From assembly GCA_902806065.1 (NCBI GenBank), contig CADCVE010000054.1, positions 26,503 to 90,502 on the forward strand: a DNA stretch of 64,000 bases. The letters run 5' to 3'. Under the pieces are notes generated by a model. It ran no database searches, was not told where the DNA came from, and saw only the letters and a list, made by a program, of their open reading frames with translations. Numbering within the stretch: position 1 is the first letter of the stretch; every line of letters starts with the position of its first letter. Shown here in pieces: positions 37,345 through 48,017 of the stretch. This stretch comes from an uncultured Rubrobacteraceae bacterium (GTDB lineage Bacteria > Actinomycetota > Rubrobacteria > Rubrobacterales > Rubrobacteraceae). Made by a program: the position numbers and the translations under genes.

Positions 37345-39711
37345 CTAAACGCCGCCATCCGGCGGTCTGCGTGACTCTCTTTGCTCATCTCCGCCAGATG
37401 GTGGCTGCCCCCCGTCCCCGTCGAAGATGTGGGTCAGGTCTAGCTCGGTGGCGACAACCGAGCGGCTCTTTGAGCCTTCGTAGGGACCGACGATGCTCTT
37501 ACGTTCGAGCGCGTCGATGATGCGGCCAGCCCGTGAGTAGCCAACCCGGAAGCGTCGCTGCACCGCGCTCACGGAGGCCTGCTGCGTGGCCACCACGAAG
37601 CTCGCCGCCTCCGGCAAGAGGTCGTCCTCGGGCTCGGCAGACTCTTCGCTACCCTGTTTCACCTCGGTTACCTCCTCGATATAGCGAGCCTGAGAGCCGG
37701 CGGCGCAGGCGGAGACGATGCGCTCCACCTCCGGCTCGGAGATATAGGCGCCCTGGACCCGGGAGGAGCGAAGGGCCGAAACCGGTTTGAAGAGCATGTC
37801 ACCCTGACCGAGGAGAGCCTCCGCGCCGGGAGAGTCCAGGATCACGCGGGAGTCCACCTGGCTGGAGACGGCGAAGGCGATGCGGCTGGGGACGTTGGCT
37901 TTGATCATGCCGGTAATGACATCCACGCTGGGCCGCTGGGTAGCCACGACGAGGTGGATACCAACCGCACGCGCCTTCTGGGCGAGCCGTATAACCGCAT
38001 CCTCTACCTTTGCCGCCGCCGTCATCATAAGGTCCGCGAGCTCGTCTATGACTATGACCACGTACGGTAACTGCTTCTCGCCGCGTTCGTTGTAGCCATC
38101 GAGCGAACGTACCCCCGCCTTCTCCAGAACCTCGTAGCGCCGCTCCATCTCCGCGACGGCCCACGAGAGGGCGTTCGCCGCCTTCTTCACGTCCGTGACG
38201 ACCGGGGTGATAAGATGCGGCACACGGGCGAACTGCGAGAGTTCGACTCGTTTCGGGTCTATAAGCACCATCTTCACCTGCCGGGGATCTGTGGTAAGCA
38301 ACAGCGATGTCAACAGGCCGTTAAGCATCACGCTCTTGCCGCTGCCAGTGGTACCCGCCACCAAAAGGTGCGGCATCTCCGCGAGATCGAAGAAGACCGC
38401 CCGCCCGGAGATGTCTTTCCCGAGGCCGACCGGCAGACTCCAATCATTAGCCTCCGGGTACTCCCGAAAGACGTCTCCCAGAGTAACCTGAGCTGGTTTG
38501 GTATTCGGCACCTCGACCCCGACCGCGCTCTTGCCGGGGATTGGGGCCAGGATCCGAACCTCCGTCGCCGCCAGAGCATAGGCTATGTCTTGCTGCAGGT
38601 TGCTGACCTTGCTAACCTTGACGCCGCTCCCGAGCCTGAGCTCGTACCGGGTAACGCGCGGTCCGACGACCGCCCGCACCACGTGCGCCTCCACCCCTAG
38701 CTCCGCCAGGGCGCGCGTCAGCCTGCGGCTCGTCCCCTCGGCGTCGTGCTGCGGATCGCTGCGCCCAAGCTTCAAGAGCGACAGCGGGGGCGGGGCATAC
38801 TCTCCAGGCACCGATGGCTCCCGCAACTCGTCAAAACCCAGAGCCTGCGGCGGCTCCGGCAACACCACCTCGAACGGCTCCCGGTCTTCATTCTCGGAAC
38901 CGTACTCCTCGAACTTTTCCTCCTCACCCACGGGTTCTTCCACCAGTTCTTCCGAGGGCTCGGTAGAGGGCGGCGGAGGGTCCCGTCGCACAGAATTCCG
39001 GCCTGCGGGTCGTTCCTTCTCCGCAGGCTGGACACGCTCTCGTTTCTCACGGAGCTTGGCGCCGATCTCACGCACCATCGAAGAGAGGGCGCGGTAGAGG
39101 TAACGCACGACGTCGCCTATCGTTCGACCGGCCGTTTCCGGGCTGATATCTGCCAGGAGCAAGATACCGGCAGCGTAGAGAGCAGCTAGCACGATGGCTG
39201 CGCCAACGGCTCCTCCGGCAGCGTGGACGGCGGCGTAGACAGAGCTTCCAAGAAGGCCACCCGCGTTAGGGTACGCCCAGGCGTCAAAGCGCAACTCCGG
39301 GGAGAGCTTGATCGCCAGAGTAGTGGCGGCGGCCAGCAGGATCAGGGCCGTTCCAAGGCTTCTCCCCAAAGGAAAGCGCTTGAGTAGCAAGAGTAGTCCG
39401 GCGAGCGCCGCTAGTGGAGGCAATGCGTACCCGGCCAACCCCAGAAGGCCAGTGACGGCGGCGCGGCCCGCCTCGCCCAGGAAAGCTCCTCCGCTCGTGA
39501 GGAACGCTATCGTAAAGAACAGTCCGGCGACTATCAGGATGGAGCTTACTACCTCGCGGGAGAGAGCGAGCCGCAGTCCGGCGAACGCCCCCTTCTCGCC
39601 CTTCTTCCGGGAGGCGGGGGCGCGCTTCTTCGTACTCGAGAACCTGGTTGTCGTACCACTGCTGGAGGTCTTCCCGGAGCCTCTCCGCGTGGCCCGTTTC
39701 TTGGCAGCCAT
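37345..39711 (-). CDS. ftsK: DNA translocase FtsK/SpoIIIE
   Basis: MPHLLVAGTTGSGKSVMLNGLLTSLLL; VIVIDELADLMMTA; gamma winged helix RRFRVGYSRAGRIIDALER. Confidence 0.96.
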   Translation of the reverse strand: MAAKKRATRRGSGKTSSSGTTTRFSSTKKRAPASRKKGEKGAFAGLRLALSREVVSSILIVAGLFFTIAFLTSGGAFLGEAGRAAVTGLLGLAGYALPPLAALAGLLLLLKRFPLGRSLGTALILLAAATTLAIKLSPELRFDAWAYPNAGGLLGSSVYAAVHAAGGAVGAAIVLAALYAAGILLLADISPETAGRTIGDVVRYLYRALSSMVREIGAKLREKRERVQPAEKERPAGRNSVRRDPPPPSTEPSEELVEEPVGEEEKFEEYGSENEDREPFEVVLPEPPQALGFDELREPSVPGEYAPPPLSLLKLGRSDPQHDAEGTSRRLTRALAELGVEAHVVRAVVGPRVTRYELRLGSGVKVSKVSNLQQDIAYALAATEVRILAPIPGKSAVGVEVPNTKPAQVTLGDVFREYPEANDWSLPVGLGKDISGRAVFFDLAEMPHLLVAGTTGSGKSVMLNGLLTSLLLTTDPRQVKMVLIDPKRVELSQFARVPHLITPVVTDVKKAANALSWAVAEMERRYEVLEKAGVRSLDGYNERGEKQLPYVVIVIDELADLMMTAAAKVEDAVIRLAQKARAVGIHLVVATQRPSVDVITGMIKANVPSRIAFAVSSQVDSRVILDSPGAEALLGQGDMLFKPVSALRSSRVQGAYISEPEVERIVSACAAGSQARYIEEVTEVKQGSEESAEPEDDLLPEAASFVVATQQASVSAVQRRFRVGYSRAGRIIDALERKSIVGPYEGSKSRSVVATELDLTHIFDGDGGQPPSGGDEQRESRRPPDGGV

Positions 39712-39777
39712 GTACTCTAGTCTATCGCAGAGGCCGGGAGCTCAGAGGCGGGTACGTTATGTGGTGTTGTGGGTCTG

Positions 39778-41421
39778 CTAGACCTCTACGATTAGGGGAA
39801 GGATGATCGGTCGCTTACGCGTCTTCTGGGTGAGGAAGGCCGAGAGATCCTTGCGGATTGCCTTTTTCAGCTCGCTCCAATCAGTGACTTGTCGGCTGGC
39901 GGTGCGCTGAAGTGTCTTCGTCACCACGTCTATGGACTCGCCAACGAGGCCGTTCTGAGACTGCGGATCGACGAAGCCGCGGCTGATTACATCCGGCGGG
40001 CCGAGAAGCTCGCCGCTCTGGGCGTTGATGCGCGCCACGACGATGAACATCCCCTCCTCCGAGAGCTGCTGACGCTCGCGCATGATCGACTCCGAGTTGT
40101 CCGCGACGCTCCCGGCGTCCACGAGGAACATGCCGGAGGAGACCGGATCCAGCCTCTTCGCCGAGCCGCTCTTGAATTCGATGGGCTCGCCGTTCTCCAG
40201 AATAAAGATGTTCTCCTCTGGGATTCCCATGGACATGGCCGTGCCCGCGTGGTGCTTCTGCATCCTGTACTCGCCGTGGACGGGGACGAGGTACTTCGGC
40301 TTCAGCAGGGAGAGTACCATCTTCTGCTCCTCCTGCGCCGCGTGGCCCGAGACGTGAACGGCGCTCAGCGGCGTATACAGAACCTCCGCGCCCCGCTTCA
40401 TCAAGCTGTTGATGGTACGGGAGACACCTCGCTCGTTGCCGGGGATGGGATGAGCCGAGACGATCACGACGTCTCCGGGTCCCGCCTCGATGGTCCGGTG
40501 GGTGCCAGCGGCGACCCTGGAGAGGGCCGCCATCGGCTCGCCCTGCGAGCCTGTCATCAGGATCGCGATGTCAGAATCCGGGACCTTGTTGATGTCCCGC
40601 TGGTCCACGTACATCGACTGCGGCAGGTCCATGTAGCCCAGTTCGCGCGCAATCTGCACGTTACGGATCATGGACCGTCCAGTGACCCCCACGAGCCGTC
40701 CGTGCGCCTTGGCCGCCTCGACGACCTGATTAACCCGGTGGATGTGCGAAGCGAAGGAGGCGACGATGATGCGCCCCTTGGCCTTCTCGAAAACGTCGTT
40801 GAAGGTCGCGTTGACGACGCGTTCCGAGGGCACGAAGCCAGGCCGCTCAGAGTTGGTCGAGTCGCCGAAGTACGCGAGCACGCCTTCCTCCCCCAGAGAC
40901 GCGTAACGCGCCAGGTCCATAGGCGCGCCCTCGATGGGCGTCAGATCTATCTTATAGTCGCCTGAGAACACGATGGTCCCGGCCCGTGTACGCAGCGCTA
41001 TCGCCACCGCGTCCGGGATAGAGTGATTGACGTTGATGAACTCTAGGCCGAAACCTCCGAGCTTCATCTTTTCGCCCGCCTTGACCTCCCGGAGATCACC
41101 CTTCTTTATGCCGAACTCGGCGAGCTTCGGGCGTACGAGCCCCAATGTCAATCTGGTCCCGTACACCGGGACGTTGAACTCGCGTAAGAGGTACGGCAGA
41201 GCACCAACGTGGTCTTCGTGACCGTGGGTGAGCACTATGCCTCTAAGTTCGTTTTGGTGTTCTCTGAGGTAAGAGAAGTCGGGCAGGACAAGGTCTATGC
41301 CCGGCATCTCTTCGTCCGGGAAGGACATACCGGCGTCGATAAGGACTATACCGCTGTCTTGCCGTACGGCGGTCATATTTTTGCCGATCTCCCCCAGTCC
41401 GCCCAGGGGAATGACCTGCAA
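39778..41421 (-). CDS. rnj: Ribonuclease J
   Basis: VIPLGGLGEIGKNMT; LTHGHEDHVGALPYLL; PVHGEYRMQKHH. Confidence 0.96.
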   Translation of the reverse strand: MQVIPLGGLGEIGKNMTAVRQDSGIVLIDAGMSFPDEEMPGIDLVLPDFSYLREHQNELRGIVLTHGHEDHVGALPYLLREFNVPVYGTRLTLGLVRPKLAEFGIKKGDLREVKAGEKMKLGGFGLEFINVNHSIPDAVAIALRTRAGTIVFSGDYKIDLTPIEGAPMDLARYASLGEEGVLAYFGDSTNSERPGFVPSERVVNATFNDVFEKAKGRIIVASFASHIHRVNQVVEAAKAHGRLVGVTGRSMIRNVQIARELGYMDLPQSMYVDQRDINKVPDSDIAILMTGSQGEPMAALSRVAAGTHRTIEAGPGDVVIVSAHPIPGNERGVSRTINSLMKRGAEVLYTPLSAVHVSGHAAQEEQKMVLSLLKPKYLVPVHGEYRMQKHHAGTAMSMGIPEENIFILENGEPIEFKSGSAKRLDPVSSGMFLVDAGSVADNSESIMRERQQLSEEGMFIVVARINAQSGELLGPPDVISRGFVDPQSQNGLVGESIDVVTKTLQRTASRQVTDWSELKKAIRKDLSAFLTQKTRKRPIILPLIVEV

Positions 41422-41491
41422 AGTTTTGCCATCTAACAGTTTGATTTACCTCCTTTGAAAGGCTGTCGGCGAGCGGCTCGAGCGGAGCCGG

Positions 41492-42751
41492 TCACGCAGC
41501 CAGGTACCTCCCGAGGTCGAGCTCCTTGGGGCCGACGGCGGCGAGGTACATGTTGTCTAGTTTCAGGTGTTCGTTTGCGAGGCGTTGCAAGTCTTCGGCG
41601 GTGACCGCGTCGATATGCGCCGCTATCTCATCCGGCGTTAAGATCTCCGAGCCGGTGATTATGCTGCGGCCGATGCGGCTCATCCTCGCGGCGGTGCTCT
41701 CCAGGGCGAGGATGGTCGAGCTTTTGAGCTGCTGCTTGGTACGCTCCAGCTCCTCCCCGGTTACGGGCTCCGCGCGTATCCTGTCAAGCTGACCTGCGAT
41801 GACCTGAACGGCCTCCTGAACGTTTCCGGTCGTAGAGCCGACATACATCTTCACGGCGCCAGCGTCGGAGTATCCCTGGTGATAAGAGTACACAGCGTAG
41901 GCGAGGCCACGCTTCTCCCGGATCTCCTGGAAGAGCCGGCTACTCATACCCCCGCCTAGAACGTTATTCAACGCGATCATCGGGTAGCGGTCGTCGCTGT
42001 TGGCCGGGACACCTAGAGAGCCCATTGCGACGTGGTACTGCTCCGTCTCCTTGAACTTGTAGTAGAAGCGATCCTCCGGGACCTTGGGCCGCGCCTTCCG
42101 GACGAACGGCTCGCCGGCGGGTAGATTCCCGAGCTTCTCCTCGACCATGCGCTCGAGTTCGGCGCTGTCGAGCTTGCCGGCGCCCACGACGAAGACGTTC
42201 GGGGCGGTGTAGGTGTTGCCGTGAAAGTTTCTCAGGGTGTCGGTGTTTACACCGCGGACGGTCTCCGCCGATCCGATAATCGGGCGGCCAAGCGTGTCAC
42301 CATGGAAGATCAAACCGGAGAGGTACTCGTCGGCCATCTGGTCGGGCCGGTCTTCGTACATCTTGATCTCCTCGACGATGACCTCGCGCTCGCGCTCCAG
42401 GTCCGCGAACGTCGGTTGCGTAATCATCTCGCTCATTATGTCCAGAGCCCTCTCTAGATGCTCTGGTAGGAAACGAGCGAAGAGGATAGTGTACTCCTCA
42501 CCAGTCGCCGCGTTGTCCTGAGCGCCGATGCTCTCGAAGGCCTCAGCTATGCCCAGGGCGTTCATGGAAGGTGTGCCCTTGAAGAGCATGTGCTCCATGA
42601 GATGGGTGATGCCGGCGACCTCGTCACGCTCGTCGCGGCTGCCGGCGCGGATCCAGATTCCAAGAGAGACGCTCGTCGCCTCTTTCAAAGGCTCGGAGAA
42701 AACCTGCAGTCCCCCGGGGAACTCCTTGACTCTGACGTTGCTCTCGCTCAA
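41492..42751 (-). CDS. M16 family zinc peptidase
   Basis: GITHLMEHMLFKGT (HXXEH), downstream of pnp. Confidence 0.93.
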   Translation of the reverse strand: MSESNVRVKEFPGGLQVFSEPLKEATSVSLGIWIRAGSRDERDEVAGITHLMEHMLFKGTPSMNALGIAEAFESIGAQDNAATGEEYTILFARFLPEHLERALDIMSEMITQPTFADLEREREVIVEEIKMYEDRPDQMADEYLSGLIFHGDTLGRPIIGSAETVRGVNTDTLRNFHGNTYTAPNVFVVGAGKLDSAELERMVEEKLGNLPAGEPFVRKARPKVPEDRFYYKFKETEQYHVAMGSLGVPANSDDRYPMIALNNVLGGGMSSRLFQEIREKRGLAYAVYSYHQGYSDAGAVKMYVGSTTGNVQEAVQVIAGQLDRIRAEPVTGEELERTKQQLKSSTILALESTAARMSRIGRSIITGSEILTPDEIAAHIDAVTAEDLQRLANEHLKLDNMYLAAVGPKELDLGRYLAA

Positions 42752-42755
42752 AGGA

Positions 42756-44840
42756 CTAGTCCTCCAGCTTCTCTAGGGAGATGCGCTTCTGCTTGTCTAT
42801 CTCCAGGACGCGCACCTTGATCCGATCACCCTCGGTAACCACGTCTTCGACGCGTTCCACCCGCTGCTTACCAGGTGCGAGGCGCGAGATATGTACCAAC
42901 CCGTCGCGCCCGGGAGTGAGCTCTACAAAGGCTCCGAAGTTCGTGGTCTTGACGACCTTGCCGTTGTAGATCTCACCGGCCTCCACGTCGCGGGTCATGC
43001 CGGAGATAGCGGCGGCGGCTTCCTTGGCCGCTACACCCTCGCCCGCGACGTAGACCTGACCGTCATCCTCGACGGAGATGTTCACACCGAACTGCTCCTG
43101 CAACGCGTTGATGGTCTTACCACCGGGGCCTATGAGCATCCCTATCTTGTCGGTCGGTATCTTCAGAGCCTCGACCCGCGGCGCGAACTCGGAGACCTCA
43201 TCCCTTGCCTCCGCGATAACCGAGCGCATGATGTCCAGTAGTTCGAGTCGCCCGCTCCGGGCCTGTTCGAGGGCCTCCCGCAACAGCTCGGCGGAGACGC
43301 CGGTGATCTTCATATCCATCTGCAGCGCGGTGATGCCATCGCGCGTGCCCGCTACCTTGAAGTCCATGTCGCCGTTGTGGTCCTCGAGGCCCTGGATGTC
43401 CGAGAGGATCACGTAATCTTCTCCCTCCTTGACGAGCCCCATAGCAACCCCCGCAACGGGCGACTTGATCGGCACGCCGCCGTCCATGAGGGCGAGAGTA
43501 GAGCCACACACGCTCGCCATCGATGAGGAGCCGTTGGACTCAAGAACATCGGAGACGATACGCAAAGCGTATGGGAAGTTCTCCTCGGAGGGGAGCACGG
43601 GGAGGATAGCGCGCTCCGCAAGGGCGCCGTGCCCGATCTCTCGCCGTCTCGGCGACCCTACCCGGCCGGTCTCGCCGGTGGAGTAGGGCGGGAAGTTATA
43701 GTGGTGCATGTAGCGCTTGCCGGTCTGCGGATCTATCGTGTCCAGCCTCTGGGCGAGCCCGAGGTCCGCTAGCGCGAGCGAGGAGAGGACCTGCGTCTCG
43801 CCGCGGGTAAACAACCCGGTGCCGTGGACCCGCGGGATAATCCCAACCTCCGAGGTAGTCGGGCGTATCTCATCCATCCTCCGGAGGTCAGTCCTCTTGC
43901 GGTCCGTAATGTACAGCTTGCGGAACGCCTCTTTTTGCAGGGTGGAGATCGCCGGTTTGAGCAGCGCGGCGGCTTCCTCCGCGGTCTCCACGGAGAGGCT
44001 CGGCATCATGTGCTCGGTAATCTCCAGGATTACCTCTTCTTGAGCGCGGCTCCTGCTCCTCCGATCCGGATTGATGATAGCTTCCTTCATCCGATCAAGG
44101 TACTTCTCCCGAAGGTCGGCCAGAAACGGGCTCTCGTCGCTTGCAACGACGACCTCCTGCTTCTCCTTACCGTGCTCGGTGGCCCATTCCTCTATGGCCT
44201 CTGCCTGTCGACGGATAGCCTCCTGCGCATGGAGCATGGCGTCTACCATCACGTCTTCGGGGACCTCGTTGGCACCGGCTTCGACCATCGTGATGGCATT
44301 TTTGGTCCCGGCCACCACCAAGTCGAGGTCGCTCTCGGAGATCTGAGCATACGTCGGGTTCAAGATGAAGTCCCCATCGAGCGAGCGCGCCACGCGCACG
44401 GCCCCGATAGGCCCATCAAAGGGTATGTCGGAGATTGACAGTGCCGCCGAAGTTCCAACCATGCTAAGCGTGTCGTACGGCGTCTCCTGGTCGGCTCCCA
44501 AAACGGTGCTAACGACCTGTATCTCGTTGCGGTACCCCTTTGGAAAGAGCGGCCTCAAGGGTCTGTCTGTAAGACGGGCGGTAAGGATGGCCCTCTCGGA
44601 AGGTCTCCCCTCACGCTTGATAAAGCCGCCGGGAATCTTTCCGGCGGCGAACATCCGCTCTTCGATGTCTACGCTCAACGGTAGGAAGTCCACCCCGGGC
44701 CTCGGTGCTTGCGAGCGCGTCGCGGTCGCGAGCACGACAGTATCGCCGAGCCGGGCCGTGACAGCCCCTCCGGCCTGGCGTGCGAGCTTCCCGGTTTCGA
44801 GCACGATCGAGCGCTCGCCTACGGGTATCTCTAGATGCAT
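42756..44840 (-). CDS. pnp: Polyribonucleotide nucleotidyltransferase
   Basis: PNPase core, KH ([35 protein letters not shown]) and S1 domain. Confidence 0.97.
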   Translation of the reverse strand: MHLEIPVGERSIVLETGKLARQAGGAVTARLGDTVVLATATRSQAPRPGVDFLPLSVDIEERMFAAGKIPGGFIKREGRPSERAILTARLTDRPLRPLFPKGYRNEIQVVSTVLGADQETPYDTLSMVGTSAALSISDIPFDGPIGAVRVARSLDGDFILNPTYAQISESDLDLVVAGTKNAITMVEAGANEVPEDVMVDAMLHAQEAIRRQAEAIEEWATEHGKEKQEVVVASDESPFLADLREKYLDRMKEAIINPDRRSRSRAQEEVILEITEHMMPSLSVETAEEAAALLKPAISTLQKEAFRKLYITDRKRTDLRRMDEIRPTTSEVGIIPRVHGTGLFTRGETQVLSSLALADLGLAQRLDTIDPQTGKRYMHHYNFPPYSTGETGRVGSPRRREIGHGALAERAILPVLPSEENFPYALRIVSDVLESNGSSSMASVCGSTLALMDGGVPIKSPVAGVAMGLVKEGEDYVILSDIQGLEDHNGDMDFKVAGTRDGITALQMDMKITGVSAELLREALEQARSGRLELLDIMRSVIAEARDEVSEFAPRVEALKIPTDKIGMLIGPGGKTINALQEQFGVNISVEDDGQVYVAGEGVAAKEAAAAISGMTRDVEAGEIYNGKVVKTTNFGAFVELTPGRDGLVHISRLAPGKQRVERVEDVVTEGDRIKVRVLEIDKQKRISLEKLED

Positions 44841-44893
44841 ATTCTTTTTCTCCTCTTTATTCTTATGCAGCGAAAGGCTGATAGAAGCGCGTT

Positions 44894-45160
44894 TTATCTG
44901 CGCAGCCCAAGCCTGCCTATCAGCGTCCGGTAGCGCTCGACGTCCTTCTTCTGCAGGTACTTGAGCAGACGGCGCCGCTGGCCGACCATCTGCAAGAGAC
45001 CTCGTCGTGAATGGAAATCGTGCTTGTGCTCGCGCATGTGCTCCGTAAGATGCCGGATACGCGTCGTGAGTACCGCGACCTGAACCTCCGGAGAACCCGT
45101 GTCACCGTCGTGGGTCGCATATTCCTGCATTATCTGCTCTTTATTCTCTACTACCGCCAA
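44894..45160 (-). CDS. rpsO: 30S ribosomal protein S15
   Basis: [53 protein letters not shown]. Confidence 0.97.
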   Translation of the reverse strand: MAVVENKEQIMQEYATHDGDTGSPEVQVAVLTTRIRHLTEHMREHKHDFHSRRGLLQMVGQRRRLLKYLQKKDVERYRTLIGRLGLRR

Positions 45161-45232
45161 CTTCTTTCTTCTCCTCTTGGATCCGATTCTCTGAACTTAT
45201 TTATTTAGTTGCATATATGCTACCACATGAGA

Positions 45233-46138
45233 TCAAGCCCCCTCCCCAACCAACCGCCGCGTCTCCGCCACGTCCCGCGCTATCTGCTCCTTTAACTCTA
45301 CGAGCCCTGAGAATCGCTTCTCCGGACGCAATGCCTCCACAAACGCAACATCCACGACCTTCCCGTAAAGGTCCCCTTCGTATCCGAGCAAATACGCCTC
45401 CACCTTGCTCTCCAGCCTCTCGAAGGTCGGTGCCGTACCGACGTTGGTGCAAGCTCCGAACCACTCCTCTCCCACACGTACATACCCTGCATATACTCCG
45501 TTGCCGGGCACCAGAACACGCTCGTCCGGGAGCACGTTCGCGGTCGGGAAGCCAAGCTGCCGGCCACGTTTGTCTCCCTCTACGACCTGTCCCCGCAGCA
45601 GGTAAGGCCTGCCCAGGAGTCTGGCAGCCTCGCACGCATCGCCGTCGCGGAGGAGGTTACGAATACGTGTCGAACTAATATCCTCCCCAAGCGCATGCGA
45701 GATCGGAACGGCATATGCTTCGCCCCCGGCCTGCCGCATACACCGCTCAAGTTCCTTGACATCACCCGACGCCCGGTATCCAAACCGGAAGGTCTCTCCG
45801 ACTACCACTACCGCCGCGCCTAGCTCCCCGATAAGGATTTCCCGCACGAACTCCCACGGGCTCTTCCGCGAGACCTCCCGGTCGAAGCGGATCGCGCGTA
45901 CCCCATCTACCCCACACCCTAGCAGCAACTCCCGTCGCACCTCCAGCGTAGTCAACAGCTTTGGCTCGTTCCCCGGCCACAGAACGGCCCGCGGATGGGG
46001 ATCAAAGGTAGCAGCGAGAGTCCTCAAACCTCTCTCGCGCCCAACCTCCACCGCACGCCGTATCACGGCCTGATGACCGAGGTGTACACCATCAAAGTTC
46101 CCAAGAGCCACGACTACTGGAGATACTACGGAGCGCAC
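45233..46138 (-). CDS. ribF: Bifunctional riboflavin kinase/FAD synthetase
   Basis: VVALGNFDGVHLGHQAVIRRA; STRIRNLLRDGDACEAARLLGRPY; probable GTG start 46138 overlapping truB (long ORF to 46264). Confidence 0.93.
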   Translation of the reverse strand: MRSVVSPVVVALGNFDGVHLGHQAVIRRAVEVGRERGLRTLAATFDPHPRAVLWPGNEPKLLTTLEVRRELLLGCGVDGVRAIRFDREVSRKSPWEFVREILIGELGAAVVVVGETFRFGYRASGDVKELERCMRQAGGEAYAVPISHALGEDISSTRIRNLLRDGDACEAARLLGRPYLLRGQVVEGDKRGRQLGFPTANVLPDERVLVPGNGVYAGYVRVGEEWFGACTNVGTAPTFERLESKVEAYLLGYEGDLYGKVVDVAFVEALRPEKRFSGLVELKEQIARDVAETRRLVGEGA

Positions 46139-46995
46139 AACACGACCTCCGCCCTCGCCCCCCCACCTTCGCCATCGTCCCGGTAGATCGCCAACAACTC
46201 CCCCCCAACCTCCACCCGGAAGATCCCGCGTCTCCCAACCTCTCCCAAACGCCGCCCATTGCACACCGAAGATCGCTCCTCCTCCGAAACCTCTATCCCC
46301 GGCACGTGCGACACGACGACCGTTGGTTGTATTATGCGTTTAAATAGGGCTTCTGGGGTGAGATCGTCGGGTTGGATGGCGGTTTCGGTGGAGATGTTTC
46401 CGACTGAGGTGCGGCGGAGGGCGGTGAGGTAGGCGCCGGTGTCGAGGGACAGGGCGAGGTCGGAGATCAGGGTCCGTACGTAGGTTCCGCTGCTGCAAGA
46501 GACGTGAAAGGTAGCGGTGTCTCCTACCATGGAGATTAGCTCGAAAGCGTGTACCGTTACGGGGCGGCTCTCGCGCTCGACAGTCTCGCCGCGCCGGTGG
46601 GCTTTGTACAGGCGTTCGCCTTTGACCTTGACGGCGGAAGCCATCGGCGGGGTCTGGAGGATATCGCCGGTGAGATGCCCGGCGGCTTCGCGTAGTGCGG
46701 GTTCGTCGGGCATTGGGGTATTTTGGAGGGGAGTAATATTACCGTCCGCGTCCAGGGTGTCGGAGACTGCACCGAAGCGAGCGGTTGCGGTGTAGGTCTT
46801 GTCCAGCCCGGTGACGTAGCGTGAGAGGCGAGTTGCGCGTCCGGTCAGAAGTATGAGCAGGCCGGAGGCTAGAGGGTCGAGAGTGCCGGTGTGCCCGATC
46901 CTGGTGCCTTTTGGTAGAAGGCGTTTGACCCTGGCGACCGCCCGGGCGCTAGTGATGCCAGACGGTTTGTCCAGCAGCAGCGCGCCGGATGGCAC
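46126..46995 (-). CDS. truB: tRNA pseudouridine synthase B
   Basis: GALLLDKPSGITSARAVARVKRLLPKGTRIGHTGTLDPLASGLL. Confidence 0.96.
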   Translation of the reverse strand: MPSGALLLDKPSGITSARAVARVKRLLPKGTRIGHTGTLDPLASGLLILLTGRATRLSRYVTGLDKTYTATARFGAVSDTLDADGNITPLQNTPMPDEPALREAAGHLTGDILQTPPMASAVKVKGERLYKAHRRGETVERESRPVTVHAFELISMVGDTATFHVSCSSGTYVRTLISDLALSLDTGAYLTALRRTSVGNISTETAIQPDDLTPEALFKRIIQPTVVVSHVPGIEVSEEERSSVCNGRRLGEVGRRGIFRVEVGGELLAIYRDDGEGGGARAEVVLCAP

Positions 46996-47030
46996 CCGGA
47001 CAGGCGCACCGGCAGTGCTGGCGGAACTGG

Positions 47031-48017
47031 CTATCCGGCGCTCCCGGTATTATCGAGGTCGCCGAGGTTCACTAAGCCTTTCAGTACTTGTAGTAGTTCT
47101 TCTTTCGCCTCTTGGGGAGTCTTTTGATGAGTGGTGTAGCCGGCCGCGAGGCGATGGCCGCCGCCGCCGAATCCCCGTGCTATCTCCCCGACGTCCACGC
47201 TCTCCGAGCGTAACGAAGCCTTCGTGCCACCCTCTATCTCCCTCAAGTGCGCTACCACCTCGACGCCGGCCACGTTCCTGAGACGGTCTATAGATTCCTT
47301 CGAGTCGATCTCCGTCGCGCCGGTACGCTGGTAGTCGTTCTTATCCACCGTGGAGACGATAGCCTCACCGTACCGGTCGGCGTTTGCCATCGAGGCCCCG
47401 ACTATGTTCAATTGCTGCACGGTCCCGGTGCGGTTTATGCGGTCGTTGACCTCGGCGGGAACGACGCCTGCCCGGAGGAGGTCGGCGACCAGTTCGTGGG
47501 CCTCGGGGGATACGTTACGGAAACGGAAACCGCCCGTGTCGGTCGAGACGCCCGTGTAGATCGCCTGCGCCGCCTGCTTATCGAGGGCTACTTTGAGCTC
47601 GGCGTAGAGGGCGGCAACGATCTGGGCGCTCGCGGCGGCCTTTGCGTCCACGAGGTTGAACTCACCATAGAGTGGGTTGTCCTCGTGATGGTCGAGGTTC
47701 AGGCGCACCGGATGAACGTCCTCGTGCGGCACCCCGACCCGGTCCGATCTGGAGGTATCCACCACCAGCAGGTCGTGGTCCGGCGGGCACTCGGTCAGAG
47801 GCTCGTTGGGCAACAGCCACCTCAAGTAGTTCGGCACCGGCTCCGAATGGCAGAATACGGCCTCGGCGCCGAGAGAGCGCACGAGGTAAACGAGCGCGAC
47901 AGCGGAGCCTATAGCATCTCCGTCGGCCCCGGTGTGAGTCGTCACCGCGGCTCTTTCGAGCCCTTTCAGGAAGTCCGCCACTTCGCGGGTAGTGTTGTTC
48001 TTAGCTTTCGCTTGCAT
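47031..48017 (-). CDS. DHH-DHHA1 phosphoesterase (NrnA-like)
   Basis: VTTHTGADGDAIGSAVAL; LVVDTSRSDR; LNLDHHEDNP; GFGGGGHRLAAG. Confidence 0.93.
   Translation of the reverse strand: MQAKAKNNTTREVADFLKGLERAAVTTHTGADGDAIGSAVALVYLVRSLGAEAVFCHSEPVPNYLRWLLPNEPLTECPPDHDLLVVDTSRSDRVGVPHEDVHPVRLNLDHHEDNPLYGEFNLVDAKAAASAQIVAALYAELKVALDKQAAQAIYTGVSTDTGGFRFRNVSPEAHELVADLLRAGVVPAEVNDRINRTGTVQQLNIVGASMANADRYGEAIVSTVDKNDYQRTGATEIDSKESIDRLRNVAGVEVVAHLREIEGGTKASLRSESVDVGEIARGFGGGGHRLAAGYTTHQKTPQEAKEELLQVLKGLVNLGDLDNTGSAG

Noticed and set aside
36335-37348. 337-aa + strand ORF antisense to the RodZ-like gene
   Set aside because: The RodZ-like frame has clear HTH/TM signatures; the antisense frame has none
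39889-40965. 358-aa + strand ORF antisense to rnj
   Set aside because: Shadow ORF opposite RNase J with low-complexity His/Arg/Asp-rich translation
45211-45220. Palindrome GCATATATGC upstream of rpsO
   Set aside because: Short AT-rich palindrome probably inside an ordinary promoter; no supporting structure
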